From: Epithemia pelagica
Lineage: Eukaryota > Bacillariophyta > Bacillariophyceae > Surirellales > Surirellaceae
Direction: 5' to 3'
NCBI GenBank assembly: GCA_946965045.2
Contig: OX337232.1
Coordinates: 1,302,001 to 1,366,000, forward strand
DNA: 64,000 nt
A program made the position numbers and the translations under genes. Positions 41,633-50,839 of this stretch are shown one piece after another (position 1 is the first letter of the stretch; every line of letters starts with the position of its first letter). Below the pieces are notes generated by a model. The model made no database searches and had not been told where the DNA came from. It was given only the letters and a program-made list of their open reading frames with translations.

Positions 41633-42094
41633 CCTGTTGTAGACCGTGTTGCGTGGGATGAGTTGGATGATCGAATTATTGAGGATGATGCCAACCGTTT
41701 GAGATGTTGCCCCATTTGGGGTGGTTCAAGTAAACCCTAAAGCATCCGGATGCAGCTCGGCAACATCTCGAACGGTTGGGATGGCCCTCCACCATGGTCG
41801 TTAGACAACAACCGTTTTTTCATCATTTTCGACGGAATTCTAGCGTTCGGAAGCTGTCACACATCACGGTACGAAACAAAAAATTTATTATTCAGACACT
41901 GGGTTGTCACGAGTCGGACACTTTCATTCACTAGTCAGGCCAAACGCTATTGAGGATTATATTTTATGGTACTAAATCTACGAGGGGTCTACGTCAGGAA
42001 CATACTCCCTGAACTCAGCTTGTAGGCACAATTTCCAAAACCAAATCCGGCCCGGCCCCGCACGGATTGGTTTTGTTGAGCTAAAGGATTGGCC
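41633..42094. other. Right arm of TE-2 (promoter side of the transposase)
   Basis: About 460 bp between the transposase start and the right inverted end. It should contain the transposase promoter, and it carries the inner inverted repeat (41988-42024) and the outer one (42078-42094). No extra gene. Confidence 0.5.
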
Positions 42095-42115
42095 TAATCA
42101 ATTCTGTAATTTGTA

Positions 42116-42686
42116 CTCCCTCCTGAAAGAAAATACTTCACGTTTTTTTTTTGGTTATTTTAGTCGCATAAAAAGATTACGTAGGATCTGGTACAACTCT
42201 ACAGGAGGACGGCCGGCTCATTCGGAGTATAAAAATTTTAGAATAATATGGGGGAACATATTGGTTGACATGCGCGAGTCTACACTATTATAGGAAAAGT
42301 ACAACTTTTGTGTGCGACGAGTGAGCAGAACCATGGCCAAAGGTGCCGTCGTTGACCATGGAATTCAGCATGGAAATGGCACGAATCTTGTCAGTTGTAC
42401 ACATATTCCTACTCTTTGATGCCTCGCGGGGCCGCCCTGAAGAGGACGTGTTTGGAGCCGCCATAGAAGTGTCAACCGGTGGGCTCTGAAGACCGATGCT
42501 CAAAATCACGCCTTTTGAACAATCGTATCTCGTTCCAAAGCAAGAATCGAACATATAAATAATACACCAATATAGAGCTAATAAGTAGGGCTTTCTAACA
42601 AAAAAATTTTTATGGAAAAAGGACGTTCGCTCGTGAAAATATCGCTTTTTTGGTAAAAGCGTGAAGTATTTTCTTTCAGGAGGGAG
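42116..42686. mobile_element. MITE-like element with 27-bp perfect inverted ends, TA-flanked
   Basis: The left end (42116-42142) begins CTCCCTCCTGAAAG and ends ACTTCACG; its exact reverse complement is at 42660-42686. TA flanks both sides (42114-42115, 42687-42688). Length is 571 bp with no credible protein. Ends beginning CTCCCTCC and a TA duplication are those of Stowaway/mariner-type MITEs. It lies only 20 bp beyond the end of TE-2. Confidence 0.8.
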
Positions 42687-42999
42687 TACAACACAAAGTT
42701 ACATGACCTTTTCTGAACAACCCGGCGGGATCTCTTACCGGTATGTATCAAAAAGTACTGATACTCCGCAAACATATGAAGTCGTACTGTTTCAACACTC
42801 TAATCTATCGTATACTACCTATCCGTCTCATGACTCATGACAGATGGGTTGAAACAATCTTCAGCGGTTTTTTATTGGTAATAATGATTTTTCTTCTTAT
42901 ATTATGTCATTCTTTCTCATATTCAATGTTTAATACTGTTTAATATCCGTATCTTTCCTCAAAATACGAATATTTTCCTGACTGGAAAGGGCAGTTGTA

Positions 43000-43817
43000 T
43001 TAACGCCATACGTAAGGAACGGGTTTTAAGGGTAACGGAGTAGAAAATAAACTACTCCCATAAAAAATATGGGATCAGTGCTTTGACTCCCATAAACTAC
43101 TCCCATCTTAACACGGTTTGAAAACTCCCAGTTTTAATTTCGAGTACAAATTTATTCATAGTGAGAATTTTTTGTCATTTTAGTCGCTTTTCTCGAACTT
43201 GAGCGGCCATCCGCGATGACCATGAGAGACAATGAGGGCGGACAATGAAAATGGCATGGATCATCTTCCAATGATGCCAAACCAGGTCAGAATGGATGAA
43301 GGAAAGTCAATTGATCAAGACAGATGGTATGTGGAGGCGAAAGTTGACCAAGGAAAGGTTCAATGTGTCGAAAAAGGGTCAATGCTGTGAAGCAGGCAAA
43401 AACATGGTCTGAGAGAGGGAATTGCCGAATGCTCAACAGAGGTGCCGTCAAATCACAAATAAAGACAAAGCCCTATAGTTCATATTATTTTACACCAGAA
43501 TGGAAGGTCTTGACATTTGCTGTTGGATATTGAGTGTGTTCGTACTGCTCAAAGTTGGGCCATGGTCGATGGGATGAGAAAATCACAAAAATCATCCAAG
43601 TTTTGATACACGAAACGACTGTTATAATTTCAAAATCAGTGTAGACTATGATATATGAAAATGTTCAAAATTCCACAAACTATTGGAATTACCAGTGAAA
43701 AAGACAATGACGTCTATATTCCAATTAGTAGATGTCTTCAAAGTTATGGGAGGAGTGTATATACTGCTCGAATTTATGGGATCAGTATATATACTGCTCC
43801 CTTACGTATGGCGTTAA
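43000..43817. mobile_element. MITE-like element with TTAA flanks
   Basis: TTAACGCCATACGTAAGG (43000-43017) is exactly inverted at 43800-43817. Taking TTAA as the duplicated target leaves 14-bp ends CGCCATACGTAAGG, about 818 bp overall. Just inside both ends are repeated ACTCCCATA or GGGAGCAGTATATA words (43050-43120 and 43740-43800). No coding potential. TTAA duplication is typical of piggyBac-like and some other DNA elements. Confidence 0.7.
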
Positions 43818-44474
43818 TTTTAAAAGCCCTCCATAGCAATAATAAGAAATAAGACACAATACGATTACTCATATCGGACGAAATACGAGTACAATAGTTC
43901 TCATATCGAGTGGGGGGAATAATGGGGGTAGTTGTCGTAGAGTGATGACGCTGGACATGAAAGATAGGAATTACGGGACCAGCAGAAATAGTATAGAAAA
44001 ATCCAAAGTAATGGTTTTTATTCACTAATTCCGATATGTTTGAAATTTGGACCTGGAGGCACGAGTATTATTTCTTGTCGTGTGGCTCAATTGCACGCAC
44101 GTGTTGTTTCGTTTCACATGCGCCTTTTTGGAGGGAGTATTTCCCGTCTCCCGTCCCCATTCCCCATTCCCCACTCCCCAATAGACTGTTGTATACAGCC
44201 CCCTAACTCTCGGTTTTTCAGTAACAGCACACACTTTCCTCGCTGCTCCTCTCCTCCAATTGTTGTCCTCAGAGCATCTCTATTCACAGAACGAAAGCAC
44301 CACTACCAGTTGGATAGATGTCGTTTCCCATTCAACTTGACATCTCATCGTTTGCCAGTTTTTAACCACGTCCTTACATCGAGATCCTTTCGTCATTATC
44401 ATCCGTTTTAGGCCTGGATTGTCCAGTCCCTTTCTGGTGTCTTCCCACTTTGGTGTCTTCATTCGATTGCCACC
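43818..44474. other. Upstream region of the second RING gene
   Basis: About 660 bp, pyrimidine-rich toward the gene (CCCGTCTCCCGTCCCCATTCCC near 44147). It probably contains the promoter and 5' UTR of the gene at 44475. No repeat ends recognised. Confidence 0.4.
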
Positions 44475-46634
44475 ATGTCTTCCGAACCTCGTGTGGACGA
44501 CCATTCCAGTACACGACAACGATCTCGAAGGCCACGAACTGCTACATCACGTTCTGGAACCACCACTGCTGCGGTAGCGTCCTTGTTATCGTCCGATCAC
44601 ACCCCCACTTCTTCCCCAACCACTGTGGGAAGTTCTTCCAGGGCACCACCTCATCCGAAACGCCGTTTCTCAGAGGCCTTTTCAGATGACTCGACGTCGT
44701 CATCATCAACATCCTTTTATTCAGATGAAGAAGAAGTTGTATCTTCACAAGAGAACGATCCAAAGCAGCGCCATTCTTCAACAAAAACGGACAAGAACAA
44801 ACACAAAAACGCTTCTTCGTGCAAATCCAAAAGGAAACGCAAAAGACTCAAGTCATCATCCAAAAGCCGTAAAAAGCTTGACGATGAGTCCGAATCCTCC
44901 TCTTCCTCCTGCAAGAGTAGTTGCAGTGCGAGTAGTAGTGGCAGCAGTGTGTGCAGCTCGACCATTGATGACTGCTGTATCTGCATGAGTAAACCAGGAT
45001 ACCGGGAAGTTTCCAGCCTTGATGGATGCAGTCATCAATACTGTTTCACGTGCATCGCGAAGTGGGCGGAAACAGAGAACACATGCCCACTTTGTAAGAA
45101 ACGATTCACCAAGATAGCGAGAGTAAATCCTCTGACACCTCAACGAGACAGTCACCAACCTGGAACAGCGACAACAAGTTCGAATACTGCAGGAGCAACC
45201 CCTTATGACACTTCCTCCAATAGCATTCAAGTTGAAAACCGGAATCAACATCGACCTGCCGTTCGAGGAGGAAGTGGTCCACCAGGCTGGCTTGATGGCA
45301 TTGGTTCAGGCATTACTGGAGGTGGTGTCGATGAAGACGATAACAATGCTGTGGCTTCCGCCGTTGGTCTTGCTTTATCCTTGCTTCACTATATGGACGG
45401 CGGAGAAAGCGATGAAGAAGCAGGAATGCTTTCTCTTCAGGAAGAACTCATGCGACATTTACGTCGTGGAGAGCAACAGCAAGAAGAAGAACGTCGTCAA
45501 CGCACTTCTTCCACGAACGCTGTGTCTCGCCGTGGTGCGAACCAGAGCACGCATCATCACCGGAACCACAACATGCTCCTCCATCCAGAACCTTCCGATT
45601 CCTCTCAGGCTCATTCACCACGGTCGCTACAGTCCCATCTCTCTCCTTCCTCTCAGCGGCCGGGAGAAGGGGCGGCCTCGGCGACAACGATTGTCGTCGG
45701 CGGAGGCCTCCGCGCTCGACAAGACACTACCTCAAGTTCGAATCATCCAGATTCTCAGCCGTTTTATCCGCATCATGGCTCTCCCAGTGCTACTACTGGT
45801 GGGATGACGAATGATATCCGTTTTCTGCGTGGACCTGGCAGCGTGAACTCGAGTGGCGCTTTCCTTACTGCGGACCTTGCCGTTGCTGCAGCAGCAGCTT
45901 CGGCTGTTCAAGTGAGTAATTACATGGTGGCTCGACAGCTTCACGAAGAACATGGCCTTTCCCCACTCGTTGCGTCTTCCATTGCAGCAGCGACGCATGG
46001 TAGTGGCATTCCGGTAATTGCGTCTCATCATTCCACCACAGCTGCGCTGGTCCAGTACCCCACTGCTCCCTCCTTCTTACCCCCCGTGAACGTACCAACG
46101 GCACGCGAGGCCATGTTGTCGCAGTATGCCCTTGTGGATGATCTCCACAATGCGGCAGTGGCCCATCCAAGCGCCATGTCTCCGTTCCATAGTCACGGTA
46201 CCACTGCAATGCATGGTCAAGCAGCTCCGAGTTTACTTTCCGGATCGTTCCGTTCCGGGGGTACACTAATTCCTCCAGCGGCCACAGGAAGTATTGCTGC
46301 GCCAACCGTCAACCCTGCTGCTTCATATCCGTTTACCAGCGGGACTAGTATGACGACATCCTTGGTTCCTCAACCACAGATGATGACGAACCTTCATCCA
46401 AGCGTGGCAAGTCCGCCCCATGTTGGTCCAGCGTCTTCGTTGATTTCACAAGTAATGAATTCGGCGTCACCGCCGTCTTCTTTGGCAGGTTCCCCCATGA
46501 ATCCGCCTGCCACCGCAGCGGCCTCGGTGGGACAACCAACTCCTCCTCCCCAACAGCTGGGGCATTACCACTTACTACCCTCTGGAGAATGGGTGATGGG
46601 GTCCTCTGTACAATACCCAAACGGAAACTTTTAA
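44475..46634 (+). CDS. RING-HC finger protein, 719 aa, paralogue of the gene at 30603
   Basis: Start in a strong context (GCCACCATGTCTTCC). Residues 1-165 are Ser/Lys/Arg-rich. The RING at about 168-212 reads CCICMSKPGYREVSSLDGCS, HQYCFTCIAKWAETENTCPL, CKKRFTKI, with the C-x2-C...C-x-H-x2-C-x2-C...C-x2-C pattern. It is nearly superimposable on the RING at 30603-31586, including AKW/AEW, EN(T/S)CPLCK(K/N)RFT and the following basic Ile. The long C-terminal part is Ser/Pro/Ala-rich with His runs and looks disordered, ending LLPSGEWVMGSSVQYPNG. Likely an E3 ubiquitin ligase; substrates unknown. Confidence 0.8.
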   Translation: MSSEPRVDDHSSTRQRSRRPRTATSRSGTTTAAVASLLSSDHTPTSSPTTVGSSSRAPPHPKRRFSEAFSDDSTSSSSTSFYSDEEEVVSSQENDPKQRHSSTKTDKNKHKNASSCKSKRKRKRLKSSSKSRKKLDDESESSSSSCKSSCSASSSGSSVCSSTIDDCCICMSKPGYREVSSLDGCSHQYCFTCIAKWAETENTCPLCKKRFTKIARVNPLTPQRDSHQPGTATTSSNTAGATPYDTSSNSIQVENRNQHRPAVRGGSGPPGWLDGIGSGITGGGVDEDDNNAVASAVGLALSLLHYMDGGESDEEAGMLSLQEELMRHLRRGEQQQEEERRQRTSSTNAVSRRGANQSTHHHRNHNMLLHPEPSDSSQAHSPRSLQSHLSPSSQRPGEGAASATTIVVGGGLRARQDTTSSSNHPDSQPFYPHHGSPSATTGGMTNDIRFLRGPGSVNSSGAFLTADLAVAAAAASAVQVSNYMVARQLHEEHGLSPLVASSIAAATHGSGIPVIASHHSTTAALVQYPTAPSFLPPVNVPTAREAMLSQYALVDDLHNAAVAHPSAMSPFHSHGTTAMHGQAAPSLLSGSFRSGGTLIPPAATGSIAAPTVNPAASYPFTSGTSMTTSLVPQPQMMTNLHPSVASPPHVGPASSLISQVMNSASPPSSLAGSPMNPPATAAASVGQPTPPPQQLGHYHLLPSGEWVMGSSVQYPNGNF

Positions 46635-47397
46635 AGTTGCAGTCTCTCTCTCATATTTTCCGAACGTGAAGCACTGCATCAGTTTCGGTCTCTCTCATGT
46701 TTTACGGGACGTGCAGCATTGCATCAAAATATACAGCTCTCTATCGCAAGGGTCGTAACCGGGTTTCACTGGATATCGAATCGCTGGAGATGAGATAAAA
46801 CTATGGGCCATATTTTCGGCTTGAAAAGGTAGGGAGCACGTTCACGAAAAGGAAAGAAGCTTCAAAGATGATTCGGAATGCTGAAATGGTATTATGCGTT
46901 GGAAGTTGGTCTAATAGAGAACACTAAGGACCGTGTGCATTCGGGATTCAGGATACTCCCTCTCTTATTTCTAAAAACATGCAGTACATTTAACTTTTCT
47001 CGAAACCCTTTCCTCTCCACAATAAATCAATATTAATAATAAAGATACAAACAAAGAACAGAGAAGCGCACCCTGACTCTCCCACGCCTTATCTAACTTC
47101 GAGTTCATGTTTCGTAGATCTAACGAGCCGCTGTTGACGAACCCTCAAATGAGACTCGTTGGGAAGAACGTGTAACATGAGAGAGAATGAGTTCCACAGG
47201 GTCAAAGTCTAGGTCAATGTTGCAACATCATCACGCAGTGTGATCTTCGAGGAGAGACCTGAAACCAGATCAAGAGAGGATAAGTACGTGTCGATCAGCG
47301 ATCAGCCAGGACGCGTAAAGTACACCCCGCTATGGTGCGCCCTGCAATGTCTCTTCTTCCATTCGACAAAGGCCAGATGCTGGAAGGCTAAAGGCGC
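46635..47397. other. Intergenic gap between convergent genes
   Basis: About 760 bp. A diverged direct repeat of about 50 bp follows the RING gene stop: GTCTCTCTC-x4-TTTTCCGAACGTG-x-AGCA(C)TGCATCA versus GTCTCTCTCATGTTTTACGGGACGTGCAGCATTGCATCA (about 46641-46728). Otherwise featureless. Confidence 0.4.
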
Positions 47398-49416
47398 TCA
47401 TCCCATACGAGTCGTATTTGGCTTCGTTGCCACAAACTCTGATGATGACGCTCCCGGCAAGGACGCTGGATCCGGACCGCTTGTACCAGCAATTCCGTGA
47501 TCAATGTTTCTCCAAGCCAGTGGGAACTCACGAGCGAAATGAGATCCACTAATGGGCCAATATTCTCGCATTCGGTACTTCTTCTCGGCCAGGGCGTAAT
47601 AATAAGAGTTAACAATACCATGTGCAAACCCTGGTCGTTTGTGCAAATCACTGTCGTATCCCCGTAATCGATTGATATAACCGGTAAATGTACTGAACCA
47701 GCATCCAAAAAACGTACGTGATCTTGACGCCACCAATTGATCCAGCATACCATAAAAATTGGGACTCAGACCTTTTATTTCTTCGGTAAAGTCACTCAAG
47801 TACAACATATCGTAATGCTCAGCCAATGGAGCAAAGAACGCTTTGTCACGAACCTCATCAGTCGCCATATAGACCGTGGTTCCCTCTGGTATTTCCTCTT
47901 TGGCAATCTCGTACATTTCCTGAGCCGATACACGCGTTTTCTTGTACTGAAAATCACCTCGTCGCACATGAAAGGCATCAAATGGGGTATTCTCCGGTGT
48001 TACTGGTTCTTCACTCGTTGTTGGTGTCTTGGAAGATGAACCCTGCCTTTGACGAACATGCTTTCGAATGGCTTGAACAATGCGCGCAGCTGCACACTGT
48101 ATTTCATTCTTATATCGTACATGATCTCGTACAAATCGCTTCATCCACAAATCTGTCTTCCAGTCTTCAAAGAACAAAAAGGTGTAGAAATGAGTGAGCA
48201 GGCGTCCTCCAGAGAAGCCTTTTTTACCTGCAAAATGCAAGACTTCTTGTTCTTGCAGTTTGGTATCGTACAAACACAACTGTGATCCTCGTTGTGCATT
48301 TTGCTGTTCCTTCCATCGTTCCTTGGTGGAAGCATGGACGGATGTCGGATTTCCAATGTAGTCTTCAAAGGGTGGAAAACCTCCATCGGTCACCGATATT
48401 TCTTGAAACAAATTTGTGAGAGTTGTATCGTTTTTTGGCTGTGCGGGGAAGGCGGCCATACACTTCATGGTATCCCAGCTTTCGGGTGTACCGCCAATCT
48501 CGCGCAAATATGGCTCCAATAAGTTTTCATTGTCCCCTCGCCCATCCCATTTCGAAATATTTCCTGGTGGAAACAAGACTTTTCCAGTAGTCGTCGATTT
48601 CAAATGACCTTTCAAGGCTCGTTGGAGAAGGAACTCCTCCATGGTTATGATTTGCAGACCGTGAACATGACGTGCCATTTCATGGATTGGAAAGAAATCT
48701 TGAAACCCAAACGGACGGTATCTTCCGCGATTACCAGACTTGGGGTCTGTTTCGGCCTTGTCTAGCAAATACATTGGTTGATCAGGAGGTAGAACCAGAA
48801 TCCGACCCATGGCAATTGCTAGAGCCATGACTGTTTCCATAGCCATCCGAATGTTGTTGAATCCTCCATGATCTGGCTCAAACGTGATGAATTTGGGATT
48901 ATCAGGATCGTAAAAAGGAGATATGTAAGCTTCATCTTCAGCGATATCTTGCCAATAAACCATTTCTTGCGTCTCTTCGACACGCATGGGGCCTCCAAAA
49001 TCTTTACACTGCAAATGTCCAAAATGTTTCCCTGTCGCAGAGTTTTTCCATGCCGGATTCTCAATACCAGCACCACCAAACAACGCCTGATCCAGACTGT
49101 CAAGCTCTTTGGGAGGAGGAGGTATCTCTGACATGGCGTTGAGTGATTCTTGAGGAAGATTATTGCCTGGACTGTCATGTTTGTATTGCGTCAAGAGGAA
49201 TGATCCATGGAAAAACGATGCTACCAAGGTGGCAATACAGCAACATCCCAGGAAAAATGCCACTGTTGAAAAACGGAGAGAATGGCCACGCTGTCGCCTC
49301 GGGCTGCCGCTAGAGGTTACCAATGGTCTCTTATTGACGACCATCGCGTTAACACGAAAATTTCTGGTTATCCTTGAAAGCCCACAGTCATTTTGACGCG
49401 CCATAATTTTTGGCAA
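47398..49416 (-). CDS. O-fucosyltransferase-like type II membrane protein (copy 1)
   Basis: 672 aa, one exon. A short cytosolic basic N-terminus is followed by one membrane anchor (STVAFFLGCCCIATLVASFF), as in Golgi glycosyltransferases. The luminal domain has CKDFGGPMRVEETQEMVYWQ, FITFEPDHGGFNNIRMAMET, AIAMGRILVLPPDQPMYLLD, and the key donor-site motif FDAFHVRRGDFQYKKTRVSA. Next come VYMATDEVRDKAFFAPLAEH and DQLVASRSRTFFGCWFSTFT. These are the GDP-fucose protein O-fucosyltransferase (PF10250-like) landmarks: GGxNNxR, GRxLVLP and HxRRGD. Acceptor is unknown. Two close paralogues lie head to head with it to the right. Confidence 0.8.
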   Translation of the reverse strand: MPKIMARQNDCGLSRITRNFRVNAMVVNKRPLVTSSGSPRRQRGHSLRFSTVAFFLGCCCIATLVASFFHGSFLLTQYKHDSPGNNLPQESLNAMSEIPPPPKELDSLDQALFGGAGIENPAWKNSATGKHFGHLQCKDFGGPMRVEETQEMVYWQDIAEDEAYISPFYDPDNPKFITFEPDHGGFNNIRMAMETVMALAIAMGRILVLPPDQPMYLLDKAETDPKSGNRGRYRPFGFQDFFPIHEMARHVHGLQIITMEEFLLQRALKGHLKSTTTGKVLFPPGNISKWDGRGDNENLLEPYLREIGGTPESWDTMKCMAAFPAQPKNDTTLTNLFQEISVTDGGFPPFEDYIGNPTSVHASTKERWKEQQNAQRGSQLCLYDTKLQEQEVLHFAGKKGFSGGRLLTHFYTFLFFEDWKTDLWMKRFVRDHVRYKNEIQCAAARIVQAIRKHVRQRQGSSSKTPTTSEEPVTPENTPFDAFHVRRGDFQYKKTRVSAQEMYEIAKEEIPEGTTVYMATDEVRDKAFFAPLAEHYDMLYLSDFTEEIKGLSPNFYGMLDQLVASRSRTFFGCWFSTFTGYINRLRGYDSDLHKRPGFAHGIVNSYYYALAEKKYRMREYWPISGSHFAREFPLAWRNIDHGIAGTSGPDPASLPGASSSEFVATKPNTTRMG

Positions 49417-49811
49417 GCGGAAAAAGTGAGGGACATCACAAGAAAGCGCGACTTATAAGCGATCTTCTATACTTATCCTAAAAATGGTCACGATCGGCAG
49501 AAAACATCGGGAATTGGGATTTGGGATACATCAATAGATGCCACTCTTTGGGAGTATCCTAATCCTAAAAAGAAGAATATCCATGTAACTCATGTGACCA
49601 TTGAAGGAGGAGACCTAGGAGAACTCCAGCTTTAAGCGAACGTCGCTCAAATATAATCTGTATGTGTCTTGCAAAGCTTTCCCGGAGTTTCCCTTTCGTA
49701 TTTCTCGCCAAAAATGAGAAGACTCGTCCAAGCCTTACCATCAGCTCTGGCTGAGAAACACCGAGTCGAAAGCAGTACGTTTCTGCCACTGTCTGGATTC
49801 GCGCCGAGACA
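49417..49811. promoter_or_regulatory. Gap upstream of O-fucosyltransferase-like copy 1
   Basis: 395 bp between the start of copy 1 (minus) and the stop of the YkoF-like gene (minus). It should hold the copy 1 promoter. No repeat seen. Confidence 0.35.
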
Positions 49812-50648
49812 CTACGTAAGAGTGATTTTGTCTTTATCCGGCCATGCATTCTTGTTGGCTGTCAGTGTAGCAGTCATAACGACATGGCCATTCGATGCAT
49901 GCTCTCGAGCCAAGGCAAAGCTAGAGCGTAGGACATCAAATACTTGATTGCCATTTCCATCCAGCATGGAACAAAAATGTGTTTTCACCCCATCTTTCCA
50001 CACCGGCGATTGTTTGGCATGACCAATCACTTTGTAAATCACTGACATGTGATCTTCCATTCCCAATGGATAAATGGCAAATTGGGCTGCTATGCGAGAG
50101 GGTTGCTGCTGCGCAACTTGAAGCATTTCGTCCGTTGCTGTCCGTTCGGGCAAGGATGAGAATTGATCCAAGTCTTCTCCAGGACAACCTGCTGAAAATG
50201 TACATTGCATAGAAACATGACGAGGAGGACAATCCACCATTTGTTTGCCTTTATTCTCGGGCACGGCGACAACAGCTGCTCGGGCAAATGCAATGCGTAC
50301 CGCTTCAAACAAGGCCGGTTCTGGCCCAAGCAACACACTGGAAACATCATCGGGTTGCACCCTCAGACCCAAGTCCGGGATTCCCGAGACGGCTGTCTTG
50401 ACCGCTTCTTTCAACGAAGGAGGAGAAGGCGTGCCCTCGTCACCCTTCGCTTCCAGATTGGTACCGTCCAAAGCCACATTGGGATAGAGGGAAAAACGTA
50501 CTCCAGTAAATGACGTCACCGTCGTAGGTCCGATCCCTCCGCGAGGGTCGGGTTCTGAGAATGCTGATTCAATGCCATCGAGTAGGAATCCACAGAGCAC
50601 AAGCAGGGAGAGCCCCCAAACGACCAAGATATGCGTTGACATTGCCAT
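49812..50648 (-). CDS. YkoF-like (thiamine/HMP-binding fold) protein with signal peptide
   Basis: 278 aa, start MAMSTHILVVWGLSLLVLCG, a signal peptide ending near IESAFSEP. Two tandem ferredoxin-like halves are recognisable: TGVRFSLYPNVALDGTNLEA...VSSVLLGPEPALFEAVRIAF and AQFAIYPLGMEDHMSVIYKV...KTHFCSMLDGNGNQVFDVLR...HVVMTATLTANKNAW. The doubled pattern (beta strand with SLYP/AIYPL, helix, then xxxFxxA and VVMTATLT) is that of YkoF and its MTH1187-like relatives, which in bacteria bind thiamine or hydroxymethylpyrimidine. The call comes from pattern memory and is moderate. The protein is secreted or organellar. It shares a roughly 190-bp divergent promoter with O-fucosyltransferase-like copy 2. 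Confidence 0.55.
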   Translation of the reverse strand: MAMSTHILVVWGLSLLVLCGFLLDGIESAFSEPDPRGGIGPTTVTSFTGVRFSLYPNVALDGTNLEAKGDEGTPSPPSLKEAVKTAVSGIPDLGLRVQPDDVSSVLLGPEPALFEAVRIAFARAAVVAVPENKGKQMVDCPPRHVSMQCTFSAGCPGEDLDQFSSLPERTATDEMLQVAQQQPSRIAAQFAIYPLGMEDHMSVIYKVIGHAKQSPVWKDGVKTHFCSMLDGNGNQVFDVLRSSFALAREHASNGHVVMTATLTANKNAWPDKDKITLT

Positions 50649-50839
50649 ATGACCGAAGGCTCATCGGTTGGTCGTTGCCGCGATTGCTGATGACCCAGCA
50701 ACCCGAGAAAAATGATCACGACTTGGGGGTCGTCAGTCGCAAAGATGATCCCATTTTAAAAGGGGTGAAAGTGGGGTCTACCCCCTTTAACGAGATGGAT
50801 CATTTTTCACATCGCATCATTGGAGATTGGAGATCAACG
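50649..50839. promoter_or_regulatory. Compact bidirectional promoter, 191 bp
   Basis: The only space between the YkoF-like gene (minus) and O-fucosyltransferase-like copy 2 (plus). The segment AAAAGGGGTGAAAGTGGGGT / CTACCCCCTTTAACG (50759-50792) forms an imperfect inverted repeat (AAAGGGG...CCCCTTT) and could be a regulatory site; this is inference. Confidence 0.4.

Larger units (their letters stand above)
31887..42094 (-). mobile_element. TE-2: 10.2-kb DNA transposon carrying SET-dioxygenase gene
   Basis: The outer inverted ends are GGCCAATCCTTTAGCTC (31887-31903) and its exact reverse complement (42078-42094), followed inward by a similar AAAACCAA. TAA flanks both sides (31884-31886, 42095-42097). 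A second inverted pair lies inside: TACAAGCTGAGTTCAG (32297-32312) with 42009-42024, and AATGTTCCTGACGTAG (32317-32332) with about 41988-42003. The inner pair is about 390 bp from the left end but only about 55 bp from the right end, so the left end seems to hold an extra 350 bp. Contents: DDE transposase (38366-41632), SET plus dioxygenase protein (35104-37953), both minus, and a divergent pair of small genes (32927-33499 minus; 33671-34577 plus). All frames are intact. No other gene of host type lies inside. Confidence 0.75.
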
